From: Solen grandis
Lineage: Eukaryota; Mollusca; Bivalvia; Adapedonta; Solenidae
NCBI GenBank assembly: GCA_021229015.1
Contig: CM037781.1
Coordinates: 40,097,190 to 40,161,189 of the forward strand
Length of the DNA stretch: 64,000 bases
Reading direction: 5' to 3'
Positions 1-11,800 of the stretch are shown here, in pieces. The position numbers and the translations under genes are program-made. Below the pieces are notes generated by a model. That model was not told the DNA's origin. It did not search any database and saw only the letters and a list, made by a program, of their open reading frames with translations. Numbering within the stretch: the stretch's first letter is position 1; each line of letters begins with the position of its first letter.

Positions 1-536
1 CAACTTTAATTTTTGCTACTTACGAAAACCATCACATTGTTCGATGCAGCCTAATTAATTACGCTTCTAACAATACCGCCATAACACTTAAACTGTGAAA
101 GACGTTTGTTGCAAAAAATATCAATTAATCCACTTATCACCACTTTAATCATATACAGTACAATGTGTCACTATCTAATTGCCTATGTATTCGCCAGCGC
201 CAACTCGGAGGCGCAAACATATTGTGATTCTTACGCTTGTCAAAATAACGATCACTGCTGATTAATAAACAATCAATCAGGGAGAAAATTAGGGGATAAA
301 CTGCCGCAGGGCTTACAATTTCCAGTCTGATTACCTGTAAAGCTAGTAGAACTGTTCGGATTTCAGAGGTAAAATAGCATTGACATTACCCAATCTTTAC
401 AAAATTATTGTACAGAATTCAGAATTTAGAGGTTCCAGAATTCCGAGGTATTATTTAGATATAAACAGAAGGGGATATTTTGGGACCAAGAAAATCGTCC
501 GGATTTCAGAAGTTTCCAGATTTTGGAGGTTATACT

Positions 537-1720
537 GTACTCTTATAATTTTTATAAAATATTTTTATTTTGTTATCATTTTTATTTATTTCATCATAAT
601 CATTATTATATGAATGATAGAAAACAAAGCTGAAACATAGAAATAGCATTTTTAACATTTTTACAGAAAAAAAAAACAACAAGAGGGCCAAGATGGCCCT
701 GTGTCGCTCACCTGAGTAAGATGGCTGTGTTAGGCATAATGACAAAAAATCTGGCATCTAAAGTGTTTTTTCTAACATTTGACTAAGTGACCTACATATT
801 GATCCTACCTGAATTTGCACTCAACTGGGAATTCATGCGGTCATCATTCATATCAAGTTTAATGAAGACTGGGACAAAATGTAGGCCTCTAGAGTGTTCA
901 CAAGATTTTTCTAAGATTTGACCTGGTGACCTAGTTTTTGACCTCATGTGACTCATTTTCGAACTCATCCAATATATCATGTAGACAAACATCCTGACCA
1001 AAATTTATGAAGATTGGGCCAAAACTGTGGCCTGTAGAGTGTTCACAAGGTTTTTCTAAGATTTGACCTTGTGACCTAGTTTTTGACCCCACATTACCCA
1101 TTTTCGAACTCATCCAAGATATCATGTAGACAAACATCCTGACCAAATCTATTGAAGATTGGGCTAAAACTGTGGCCTCTAGAGTTCACAAGGTTTTTCT
1201 TAGATTTGACCTGGTGACCTAGTTTTTGATCCCACATGACCCAATTTCAAACTCATGCAAGATATCATGTAGACAAACATCCTGACCAAAATTTATTAAG
1301 ATTGGGCCAAAACTGTGAGCTTTAGAGTGTTCACAAGGTTTTTCTAAGATTTGACCTGGTGACCTAGTTTTTGACCCCACGTGACCCAATTTCGAACTCA
1401 TCCGAGGTATCATGTAGACAAACATCCTCACCAAGTTTCATGAAGATTGTGCCAAAACTGTGGCCTCTAGAGTATTCACAAGCAATTGTTGACGATGGAC
1501 GACTGATGACGCACAACGGACAAAAGGCGATCAGAAAAGCTCACCCGAGCACAAGTGCATAGGTGAGCTAAAAAAAATGTATATCAGAATTTCTGATATT
1601 GCTACTCATGGTGGCAGAGATTTATACCAAAGAATGAAGGGGGGATCACTATGTGAAGATTGCACTGGTGCAACACAAAAGCCATTTAAAAGGACTTATA
1701 TATAGAATACAATGTACATT
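537..1720 (+). repeat. Duplicated segment, copy 1 (contains the 679-1571 insertion)
   Basis: 537-670 and 1572-1720 match 3048-3183 and 3184-3325 at high identity in the same order and orientation. Copy 1 differs by the inserted tandem-repeat element in an A-rich tract. Confidence 0.85.
679..1571 (+). mobile_element. Tandem-repeat mobile element with hairpin ends (possibly Helitron-related or pearl-like)
   Basis: Begins AACAAGAGGGCCAAGATGGC, where AGGGCC-AAGAT-GGCCCT forms a hairpin followed by GCTCACCT. It ends with AGGTGAGCT, the inverse of that motif, inside a second hairpin (AGCTCACC...GGTGAGCT, about 1537-1571). Between them are about four units of about 140 bp containing TTTGACCTGGTGACCTAG and ATGTAGACAAACATCCTGAC. 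Insertion limits are set by a nearby empty site at 3175-3190. No coding capacity. Same-family ends occur at 49162-49203 (inverted) and 60276. Assignment to Helitron-associated elements is an inference from hairpins, internal tandem units and lack of an obvious target duplication. Confidence 0.75.
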
Positions 1721-1864
1721 TCGAATGAAATATGTTTAAAACTAATTGTTTGAAAGTTACTTTGTTTAACATTTTCTTTAACATTTTAAATTTTTGACTG
1801 TGATCATAAAGTAACACAAATCTTTATGACATAAAATACCAATAAAGCGAGGCTCCATCATAAT

Positions 1865-2180
1865 GCTTTATTCAGAGATGTTTGTTTGTTTGTTTGTTTG
1901 GTTAAATGTCCCACCGACAGTACTTCAGTCATTTGGAGACGACTTCTACTTGAGACAGATATAGTACTGCCACACTGCAGTATCAAGCCGTAGTCATGTG
2001 ACATGATACCACACCCAGTCACATTATCTGACATCGGGTCAACCAGTCCTGGAACTACCCTTATATGCAGAGCGCCAAGCAAGGGAGCTATAACAGTACC
2101 ATTTTTTACGACTTTGGTATGTCGCGGCCGGGGTTCAAACCTATGACCTCCTGCCATCTGAGGTGGATGCTTTTACAGTA
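1865..2180 (-). repeat. tRNA-derived SINE, family 2
   Basis: On the minus strand it ends in the TTTGTTTGTTTG tract near 1880 and carries the CTGGTTGACCCGATGTC and TCATGTGACTACGG blocks seen in the copies at 7030, 8180 and 46988. The tRNA-like head (box B-like GGTTTGAACCCC) is at about 2130-2180. Confidence 0.75.
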
Positions 2181-2639
2181 GAGCCCAAGTTTAGATACCT
2201 TGTTCTACTGAATTTTGACTATGGCAATACAATTAATCCTTTACTTCATGAAAGCTATATTTAACCAGTATTTTCCCTTCTCCACTTGGGTGTTATCATG
2301 GGATTGACTTTATAAAACATAACTTGCAGGCTGATCAGTTTTTTAAACTGCTAGCTACATCTTGGTCTTGGAACCTTGGAGATGAGAAGGAAACACAGTA
2401 AAAAGAAATATAATGAACACCGCTTTCAGTCAGATAAAGCTATGCAATAATGCCTTACTGTGTATCCAAGCTATAAAAGATAAAACTGGATATCTTCAAG
2501 TTGATAAAACGTCATGCTTTATATGTTCATTGGAAATAGGAAAAAATTCAACAACTTTTACTAATCTTTCTTGACACTGAAGCTTCCTGTATCTTACAAG
2601 TAGTTTATACATATTCATTTTACGTTGATTGGGAATCAA

Positions 2640-2787
2640 GTTCTTACAACTTATACCAATCCCTCTCAACGGTTCCTGGATTGGACCAGTACTTAGCACC
2701 TGGGAAGATCATGAAAATTCCTTGCCCCCTGCAGGGTTTGAACCGACAACCTTTGTATCTGCATCCTCGCCTAGCCTTCTGACTGAC
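2640..2787 (-). repeat. tRNA-derived SINE abutting the MED24 exon i donor
   Basis: On the minus strand: AAGGCTAGGCGAGGATG, a box B-like GTCGGTTCAAACCC, then the GGTGCTAAGTACTGGTCCAA body. A similar body on the plus strand at about 25190-25250 shares AGTACTGGTCCAATCCAGGA. Its 5' end coincides with the intron donor region. Confidence 0.65.
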
Positions 2788-2887
2788 CTTGATATTCTCG
2801 GAGGAGAGAGCTCCATGTTCCCAGGCAAACAGAACTTCCTGCACTGCAAACGGGGTGTTGGTGCAGATCTCGTGCCACTTGGCTGAA
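2788..2887 (-). CDS. MED24: MED24 exon i (3'-most exon seen)
   Basis: A 100-nt exon encoding SAKWHEICTNTPFAVQEVLF and AWEHGALSSENIK. Acceptor TTGTTTGCAG|, donor ATCAAG|GTCAGT, phase 0 at its end. The donor lies at the 5' end of a tRNA-derived SINE (minus strand, 2640-2787). The next coding exon was not found down to position 1. Confidence 0.92.
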
Positions 2888-5800
2888 CTGCAAACAACAA
2901 AGTATTGTTTATCTCCCAACTCTTCACAAATGCCTCATTATCATAGAATAAAAACAAGATGTATCGTGGATATCAATTTTCATTCATGGCCTATGGGTGT
3001 AAAATAAATAGAATTTGAAAAAAAAAAAAAAAATATGACTTATGAAGTACTCTTATAATTTTTATAAAATATTTTTATTTTGTTATCATTTTTATTTATT
3101 TCGTCATAATCAATATTACATGAATGATAGAAAACTAAGCTGAAACATAGAAACAGCATTTTCAACATTTTTACAAAAAAAAATTAAAAAATGTATATTA
3201 GAATTTCTGATATTGCTACACATGGTGGCAGAGATTTATACCAAAGAATGTAGGGGGGATCACTATGTAAAGATTGAACTGGTGCAACACAAAAACCATT
3301 TAAAAGGACTTATAGAATACAATGAAGGGGTCACCCCTCCCGCACCCATCCCACACTAATAATTTGTGCCTGAATTTTTTTCTGCGGAAAGCCCTGCTCA
3401 CATTCTTGATTTTTTCAAATCAATTAAAATATTGAATGGCTTCAGCATTTATGGTCTTGAGTTAAACATCAAACTGCAATTTTTTCTACTAAACCCTTTA
3501 CTTGATATAGACTCATTTTGATCAGGGTCTCCTCTGTATGTTTATACAATGTTGTAGCTCAGATTCTACACAATCTGCTGAGCAAAGAAAAATCCATTGT
3601 TTCATAAACTATTTAAAGTTTAGTTAATTAATATTCATGAAGTCATAAATTTGTACATGAATATTCATAAAGTAAAGGATTAAAACAAAAGAAGATTACA
3701 GCTATTATTACCTCTGCTACACTGCCTTGACTCAACAATATAACAAAGAATATTGAACTTATTAAGACATGATAGAATGCAATATAGTGGAACATCATGT
3801 GCACTTCTTTTATGGTATAGATCCAACTTGGAATATGTAGAGCAGAGGCATAAAATTCACTGTAGAGTGAGATCTCTTACCCTTGATACATCTCCGTGCC
3901 AGTGGTGAAGGCGTTCAAGAGGAAGTCTACCTTACTTGAGTCGACAGCCATACTGATGTCGACCGACTTGTAACGACCATCCTCTGGCAGGCATCGCAGG
4001 GCCCACTGGACAAAAAACGTGTCCATACACTCCGAGCTGGAAGTTATCATCTAGAAATACAACATGACAGGGTAGTGTGTGAATTTACTAACAATCTATA
4101 GATTTTGAATGGGTGCTATATGGGATTTTTCTGTGAAAATCTAAGCATTGCCTTTTACGACTGGGATTTATTTCCATTCATAGCTAGGTTAATTGTTCAC
4201 TAAAAGTTTTGCTAAGAAAAATATTTGTTATTAGTGCATATGGGTCAACCATTGATCACAGATATCCCAGTGTAACAATTGGATAATCTAATCTGAATAT
4301 GTATGTAAATATTGGATAGGTCCATGATAGGTCAAGTGATGGCAGATGGCAGATTATACTGAAAATAATTATGAAAACATATTGAACTTTCTGTAAAACT
4401 GGACATGAGAATGTGTAGATACCTATCAATATCTTTCTTTACTTAGTGAAGCCAGGGCATGACTATTGAAGATGTTTGCAAATATTCATGTACTGACTAC
4501 AAAAACATCTCACCTCTGTGCCATACACTTGAATTATGTGACACAGCATCAGGAAGGAGATGTCAAACAGCAAGGCTCTTGTCTGGGACCCCTTGCCTCC
4601 CTCTCCTGGGCTCTGCTTGGCAAACTCATTGAACCTGCAATACAGTCATGCATGTTCCTAGGTCATTTCAAAAAGGGAAAGTCTACGTCTGATTAGCAAG
4701 CCTAACCAGTCACAAATCAGTTATTGATCATTTATACATTCTATGCTATGCAACTTTTACTTGGGCAGCTAAATAGTCCTAAGAATGTACATAACAGAAA
4801 TATAGGTAAAACCAGTGGATTCTTCTTTTATAGTAAAATCCGTTAGAAACATAAGGGTCAAAAACATGAAGGTTTTGTACTCCAAATAGACATATGTGCT
4901 GTTTATAACAAGTATGTGGACAGTCATAATTAATGCACTATGAAACAAACAGAAGATGAAGAAGAAATATGTTTTTGATACTGCTTTGATCTTGCTTCAT
5001 TTGAAACTTCAATATATTTCATATACAGTGGTTGACTGGACAAGAAATTTGGATATATGGATGGATGGATGGAGCTTCAAGCAGTGACCAGTATATCAGT
5101 ATGCTTTTACTAAGATTACAAGTAGTAAAATATTCAGACTGTTTAAGGAATTCTTTGACAACTGATTCGTAAGTGAAGCTTTATTTAAACTATTCGTCTT
5201 CAATGCATGTGCTGAATTACACAATCAGGAACCATAGCAATAGAGTTAAGATAATATAGGAAGTACTATTTACCATGTTATCTAATAGTCAAATTGATAC
5301 ATTTCATTTATCACAGTTTGTGTGCATTGACAGTAAAGGCATGTGAACAATTAAGATTCAGATATGCCCCCATCTCTCTCTTCTTTCTCTCTCTCTCTCT
5401 CCCTCTCTTTTAAAAAAATACACACACACACTGAACACAAACACACACTTAAATGTTATAAAAGTAGGTTACAAATGATATCAATATGACAAAAATAGAG
5501 TTTGTCTGCAAATAATTGACATTCAATCAATTCTGATTTATATTGATTAGAACAATACTAGTGAGGGGCCGCCATGGCCGAGCGGTTACAGTCGTGGACT
5601 ACAAATCTCTCAGCCCCTCACCGCCGTGGGTTCGAATCCCTGGTAGGAAATTCCTATTTTTCATGTGAGGAAGCCTTCCAGCTGGCTTTCAGTAGGTCGG
5701 TGGTTCTACCCGGGTACCGCTGTGTACTCTGTGTCTTCCTCCACCTGTAATTAGCTGAATGTCACTATATGATTGAAATACTATCCCAGCGACGGTAAAC

Positions 5801-8800
5801 CCCAATACAACAATACAACAACACTAGTACATACTTGATGAGTTTGAAGCAGAAGATCTGAAGTTTTCCCGTAGCAGCCGCAGCAGCCAGGATCAACTCA
5901 AAACTTTTTCCCGACAACATGTGATGTAGGACCCCCAGCAGTGCATCCTGGTTCTTCGAGTAGTCTGCATCTAGTGTCTAAAAACAGAGATTTCTTTGTT
6001 ATAACTATTTTGTAGTATAATCAAGACAAAAAGTCATATAAACTGATGTTTTGGGGCTTAAATATAAAACAACCAGTTTCCTGACCAATAGGGTAATCAA
6101 AGTACAATACTGTCTACCAATTATACCGTACATGCTCAATTTCTATTGGCTATATAGGGTTCCTGTGATAGGTCCACAAAAAGCATGTACACCCGCAAAA
6201 AAGCAAGCAGCTTTTTGAGAATATTTCACATTGTCACATCAATGTGCCTAATGTCTATATGAAACTGAATTTTCCTTTGCTATGCAGGAAGTGTGAATCC
6301 ATGTTTAAATTAATTTAACACTTATGAATACCCCTATATTGATAGATGTTTTTTTGTTGTTGTTTTCAAATTGATTGATTTGGTAAAAATACCCAATTTC
6401 ACAATTAACACAGTTAACAGACAATAGAGTAAGGACATTTCCAATATTTGCAATAATATTCAAATGAAATCACTGGATTATCTGTAACCCAAACTGAAAA
6501 ACAAAATACAAGAGAACTTTGTTTGTGATAATGTTGCTTAGTCAGAAAAATAACCCAGTAATAATGAAGGAAGTGTTTAATCATTGACAGCAACATCAGG
6601 AATGCCCTATTTCAAGAGTATCTGTGCCCCTTGATTTACCTTGAGGATACTGTTGACCGTGGGCTCTGCCCTGATGATGAGACTGGCACAGGGCTGGGTT
6701 GAGGGCTGCTCATTCAACCTTGGCTTCTGAGATTCTGTTGACCTGCACAATATATATAATACACAAATATTACAAAACCAATCTTGCATAGACTCCATTG
6801 TAATAAAAATCACATTTTTTATTGTCAACCCTAGGTTAATACAGGCAAATATCTTATTTATACATGTTACACTGTTATTTTGGACCCATACAAATATAAT
6901 TTCATAGTTTATGTTTCTACTTTATGGCACATGCTCAGATTTTTTGAAGCATTAGCTGTTTTGTAGCTTGAACTGTATGTATATGTGTGTTTTAACCTAC
7001 CAGTAAATCACAATACCCAATTTGTAAGTTATTCCTTGTTTGGGTTTAACATCTCACCAACAGTATTTCAGTCATTTGGGACTTCAGTCTACATGAGATG
7101 GATCATATAGAGCTGCTTCACTGTCATATCATACCATACACACATGAGTAAAGACCACACCCAGTAACATTATCCAAACATTGGCCCTACCAGTCCAGGA
7201 AGTACCTTTATGTGCTGAGAGCCAAGCACAAAAGAGATATATCAGAACATGAACTTTTGAGATATCATGGCCAGGGTTGGAACACACAACCTTCCAGTTA
7301 ACCCTTTCCCTCATATAGACTCATTTTGATGCAGTCAATAGGTACCACATAAAGCCTGATCTGCAGAAAACCACAGTAAGTCCGTTACTCGCAGTCTGAT
7401 CTGGTTTTATGCTGTTCGCATAGGTCTTTTCATGGTGTCCTCTATGAGGGAAAGGGTTAAAATACAGATGCTCTAATCACTCAGCAACCAGACAAATGGA
7501 AAAATGTTGAAACTACTGGTACATGTACAGTTCAGATGCAATCTTAATTGAAACAATTTTCTTAAATTAAGCCCTGCAAGTTTCAACCTCTGCTGCTTTA
7601 TATCTTACACTATTTCATTATCAAATTATGAAACTGAATCTACTTCACACTTGGTACAAATCAAAATGTACAAAATATAGAATGGATGAAATAAGAGAAG
7701 TGTAGGTATGGAATAATTGCAAGATTATATCTTAAATAGTTTGCTGAACAATTTCTTGGAACAACCAGGAGCTCAAATATAGAAGTTTTTTTGAGTTATC
7801 TAATGAATTTTGAGGACGCTCAAGGCTACCATTCAAATTCAAAACATTTAACAAGACTGTGCAAAACATATTTCACAATTAAATTTCACAAGATGGCGCC
7901 ACAGATATACCATGTGAGACATACCGTCTGTGTATGAGTCTTTTCTGCTGGGTTTCTGACAACAGTTTCACCTTGGTGCACTCGTTTAGCAGGAACATCA
8001 GGTTGTCACAACTGTAAACGGATAAAATATACAACAAATCTATATTTATCAATCCAATATGCCACTCTACGCCATTGATATTGACCTTTGAATTATGTAA
8101 AGTTTGGAATCAAAAGGTTATCTTCAGTAATCACCTATACAAAGCATGGTTAATATATTGTTTGTTAGATGTCAACAAATGTTTGTTTGTTTGTATTTAA
8201 CATCCTAGCTACAGAATTTCAGTCAGACAGATTCAGTTCTGCCAAACTGCGATATCACCCCATACACAAGTGACATGATACCACACCCAGTCACATCATC
8301 CTGACACCGGGCCAACCAGTCCTGGAACTACCCTTATATGCTGAGCACCAAGTAAGAGAGCTATCCAAGTACCATCTTATTAAACTTTGGTATGTCATGG
8401 CCAAACTCACAACTTCCAGTTTCTGGGGCGAGAGCTCTAGCCACTCAGTGACTGGGTTTAAAAATGACCTTGACTTTTATGGTACATAACAAGAGTGTGT
8501 GTCACCTGCTGAAGCATGACAGAAAAAGTGTGACGGACAGAGAGACGGAAGGGCAGACAGACGACAGAAAAGTGATCCATATGTGGCACATCTGCTTACA
8601 GCAGATGACACAAAAAGTTGGGTATGCTTAAAAGAAAACATATCACTAAAAGGTAATAACCCCAAATGACATCTTGTTTCCATGTCATTTGAGAGCAGGA
8701 TGGGATGTGACTGGACAGGATGTAATGGGACGTGATGGAATGATATAGCAGGGGTCCTACATAATACTGTAGCCCCACTTCCCCGTAGCAGGGATATAAT

Positions 8801-11800
8801 ACGGGTATATGACAGAGACTAAATTTTGAGGGGTGAGAGCAAAACTATGCTAAGTGCTTATATATTTATATGCACTTAGCATAGTTTTGCTTTCACCCCT
8901 CCATGTATATTCTACTTGTCACAAGCTACAGTACAAAGTATGAGATTTGTTAGTCAATTTGATACATGCATTGGGATATAATTCAGACTATCTTATAATC
9001 TAAGACATTACTAGATCCTATTTTTACCAAACTCATGAACTTAGATATTGAGGATTCAGATCCCTGTATGAGAAGCTATGCTAGCACTAGTGATTTCACC
9101 ACTCACTTGTGTTTGGTATCCACCATGTCCAGCATGCAGTGGCTCTGAAGGAGGCGTTCAAATCCCTGCTCAAGTTCTGCCGAGAAATCCCGGCTGGGCG
9201 ACTGTTGCTGGATCTTTAGCAGTATCTGGGGCACCTGTCAAGAGTGGTTACCAAGGTAACAGTGGGATGTTCTGTGCATACAGGTGATAGATAGATATAG
9301 AAATATAATAGTTTAAAGAACTATTTTGAATATTTTGAAAAAATGAGAGGAACATTTTGTTTCACCCATTATCTCAAGAATATTCAAGAAAAACTTTAGG
9401 ACACACATACAACATTCAATTCAAGACAAATATGTTACAGTCACAACTAACTGAGCATGGCCCTTTGGTACGCCATGTGTACAGTAAGTCTTTTCAATTT
9501 TCGGAATGTCTTCTTTATGATAACAAGAGTGTTCTTTGGAGCACTTGTGTCACCTGCTGAAGTGTGATGGACAGACAGACAGATGTGTGGCCACAATGGA
9601 GTAAGGGATGGAGGGATGGACAGACAAACGATGGAAAAGTGATCCCTATGTGTCACCTCTGCAGTGACACAAAAAAAACGCCCTGTAAAGTAGCATGTTG
9701 CCAGATCATCCAAAATGAATGCAGACTGCGTACCTTGAGGAAAGTGAAGGCACACCAGCGATACTGTTCCTGGCTCTCCCCTGTCTTGATGTCCACCAGA
9801 CCCATAAAACATGCCCGAAACAACTCACAAAACACGTATGGCCGACTCAGTTTCTGAAATTTGTGACACATTTGTAAGTCAGGAATAACAGGTCTTAAAG
9901 GCCCAACACACATTTGTAAGTCAGGAGTATTAGGTTAAAAAGACCAAACACACATTTGTAAGTCAGGAGTATTAGGTCAAAAAGACCAAACAAACATTAG
10001 TTTTGTTGTCAGGAGTTATCTACTAAATTCAATTTAAAAGTTTTTCTCAACTCCAAATTTAAAAGATCTAAACTCCTGAATTTTCATAAAGAGAACATAA
10101 ATTTTCCATTTTATACATTACTTTTAGAATATCTTTAAATTCTTTAATATTTCAAACTTCTAGTTACACAGAATTGAAATTTTTTAAATGAGAGTTTTGA
10201 GACATAAAGTCCTGGATGCCATGGCAGCTTCTATGATTAATGCATTAAATATCAATTTTGCTTTTTCATCTAATGACAATTTAACAAGATAAATTTTGAT
10301 TATCATTCATCCATATTTTTTTTTTCTTCACCACTAAGCTAGGCCAATATATGTCACAGTATATTACTACCATAAAAATCAAAACAGATTGTCTAAACAT
10401 GTTTTACAAAGCCACATCCAGGCCCTCCCTCACCAAACTTCCAAAATTTTTAATTTCCTCAACTCAACTTTTTTTTAACTCCCTTATCTGTTGAAAAAAG
10501 AGTTGAAAAAGTTTATATGTATGTTAATACTGATTTGTTTTATTAACATATTCATGATAAACATTTCCTTTGAAAATTAAAAATAACGGAGGAACAAAAT
10601 TTGAGATTTTTTAATTGAGGATTCAAAATGTTCCATGAAACATTACAAATCCTGAACACCTAAAAGTCACTTGCAAGTTGTTATACAGGTTGTCCTTGGT
10701 AACTATGATGTAATATAGTTATTTTCCAAAGACTACTCCTCTTTTCCAGCCTTTTGAGATGAAACAAGGAACAACTAGAGCAAACAATGAAGGTTATAAA
10801 TATCCCTGCATCCCACCCTGTATTCATGTAATCAGAGTACTGAGGGGATGGGACATGACGGGAGGGGACGTGACATGACTGGAGGGGATGTGACATGACG
10901 GGAGGGGATGTGACATGACTGGAGGGGATGTGACATGACTGGAGGGGATGTGACATGACTGGAGGGGATGTGACATGACGGAGGGGATGTGACATGACTG
11001 GAGGGGATGTGACATGACTGAGGGGACGTGACATGACAGGAGGGGATGTGACATGACTGGAGGGGACGTGACATGACGGAGGGGACGTGACATGACAGAG
11101 GGGAGTGACATGCTGGAGGGGATGACAGGGGACATGACATGACGGAGGGGACGTGACATGACCAGAGGGGACGTGACATGAAGGGAGGGAATGTGACATG
11201 ACCGGAGGGGACGTGACATGACTGGAGGAGACGGAATATGACAAGCGTTACACCTATATATTCCCCACAGAGGTTATAACTTAAGCTATACTTGGAGAGT
11301 AGAGTTTCAAAATCAGCTTAAAGTCATAATTGATGATCGGAAATAATCAGAAAGACATTTCAATCAATCATTGATTATGTAATCAATTTGTTTATTTACC
11401 ATCACTTATATGTGTAAATGTGATTTTGAAAGCAAAAATATATCTTAATTTAATAAGATTAAGATACTATTAAAGATATTTTATTACGAGAGACAAGAAG
11501 TATCAGGCTATTTATGCAAGATTGAAAAATAATTGGAAAAATATGAGGAAAAACTTACAAAAAGAATTCAGAAATAGAGTTTAAAATTGGAATAGATTTA
11601 GTGTTAATATTGTTTGTTTGTTTTTTTTTCCTTTTATTTCTTGGTACACATACTCTCAATTTACCAACAAGGAGAGAAATTAGAGGAAAAACACAATCGA
11701 TGAATGCCAACATAGATAGTAATCAATCATCGAGTATAATGATCATTGAATCTCTTTTGGAAGGTGATGAATACTCCATACTCGACCCCCTGACTCAACA

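Noticed and set aside
10681..11244. Minus-strand frames of 115-187 codons rich in SHVTSPPVM
   Set aside because: Translation of a G-rich minisatellite; all three frames are open because the unit lacks stops on that strand.
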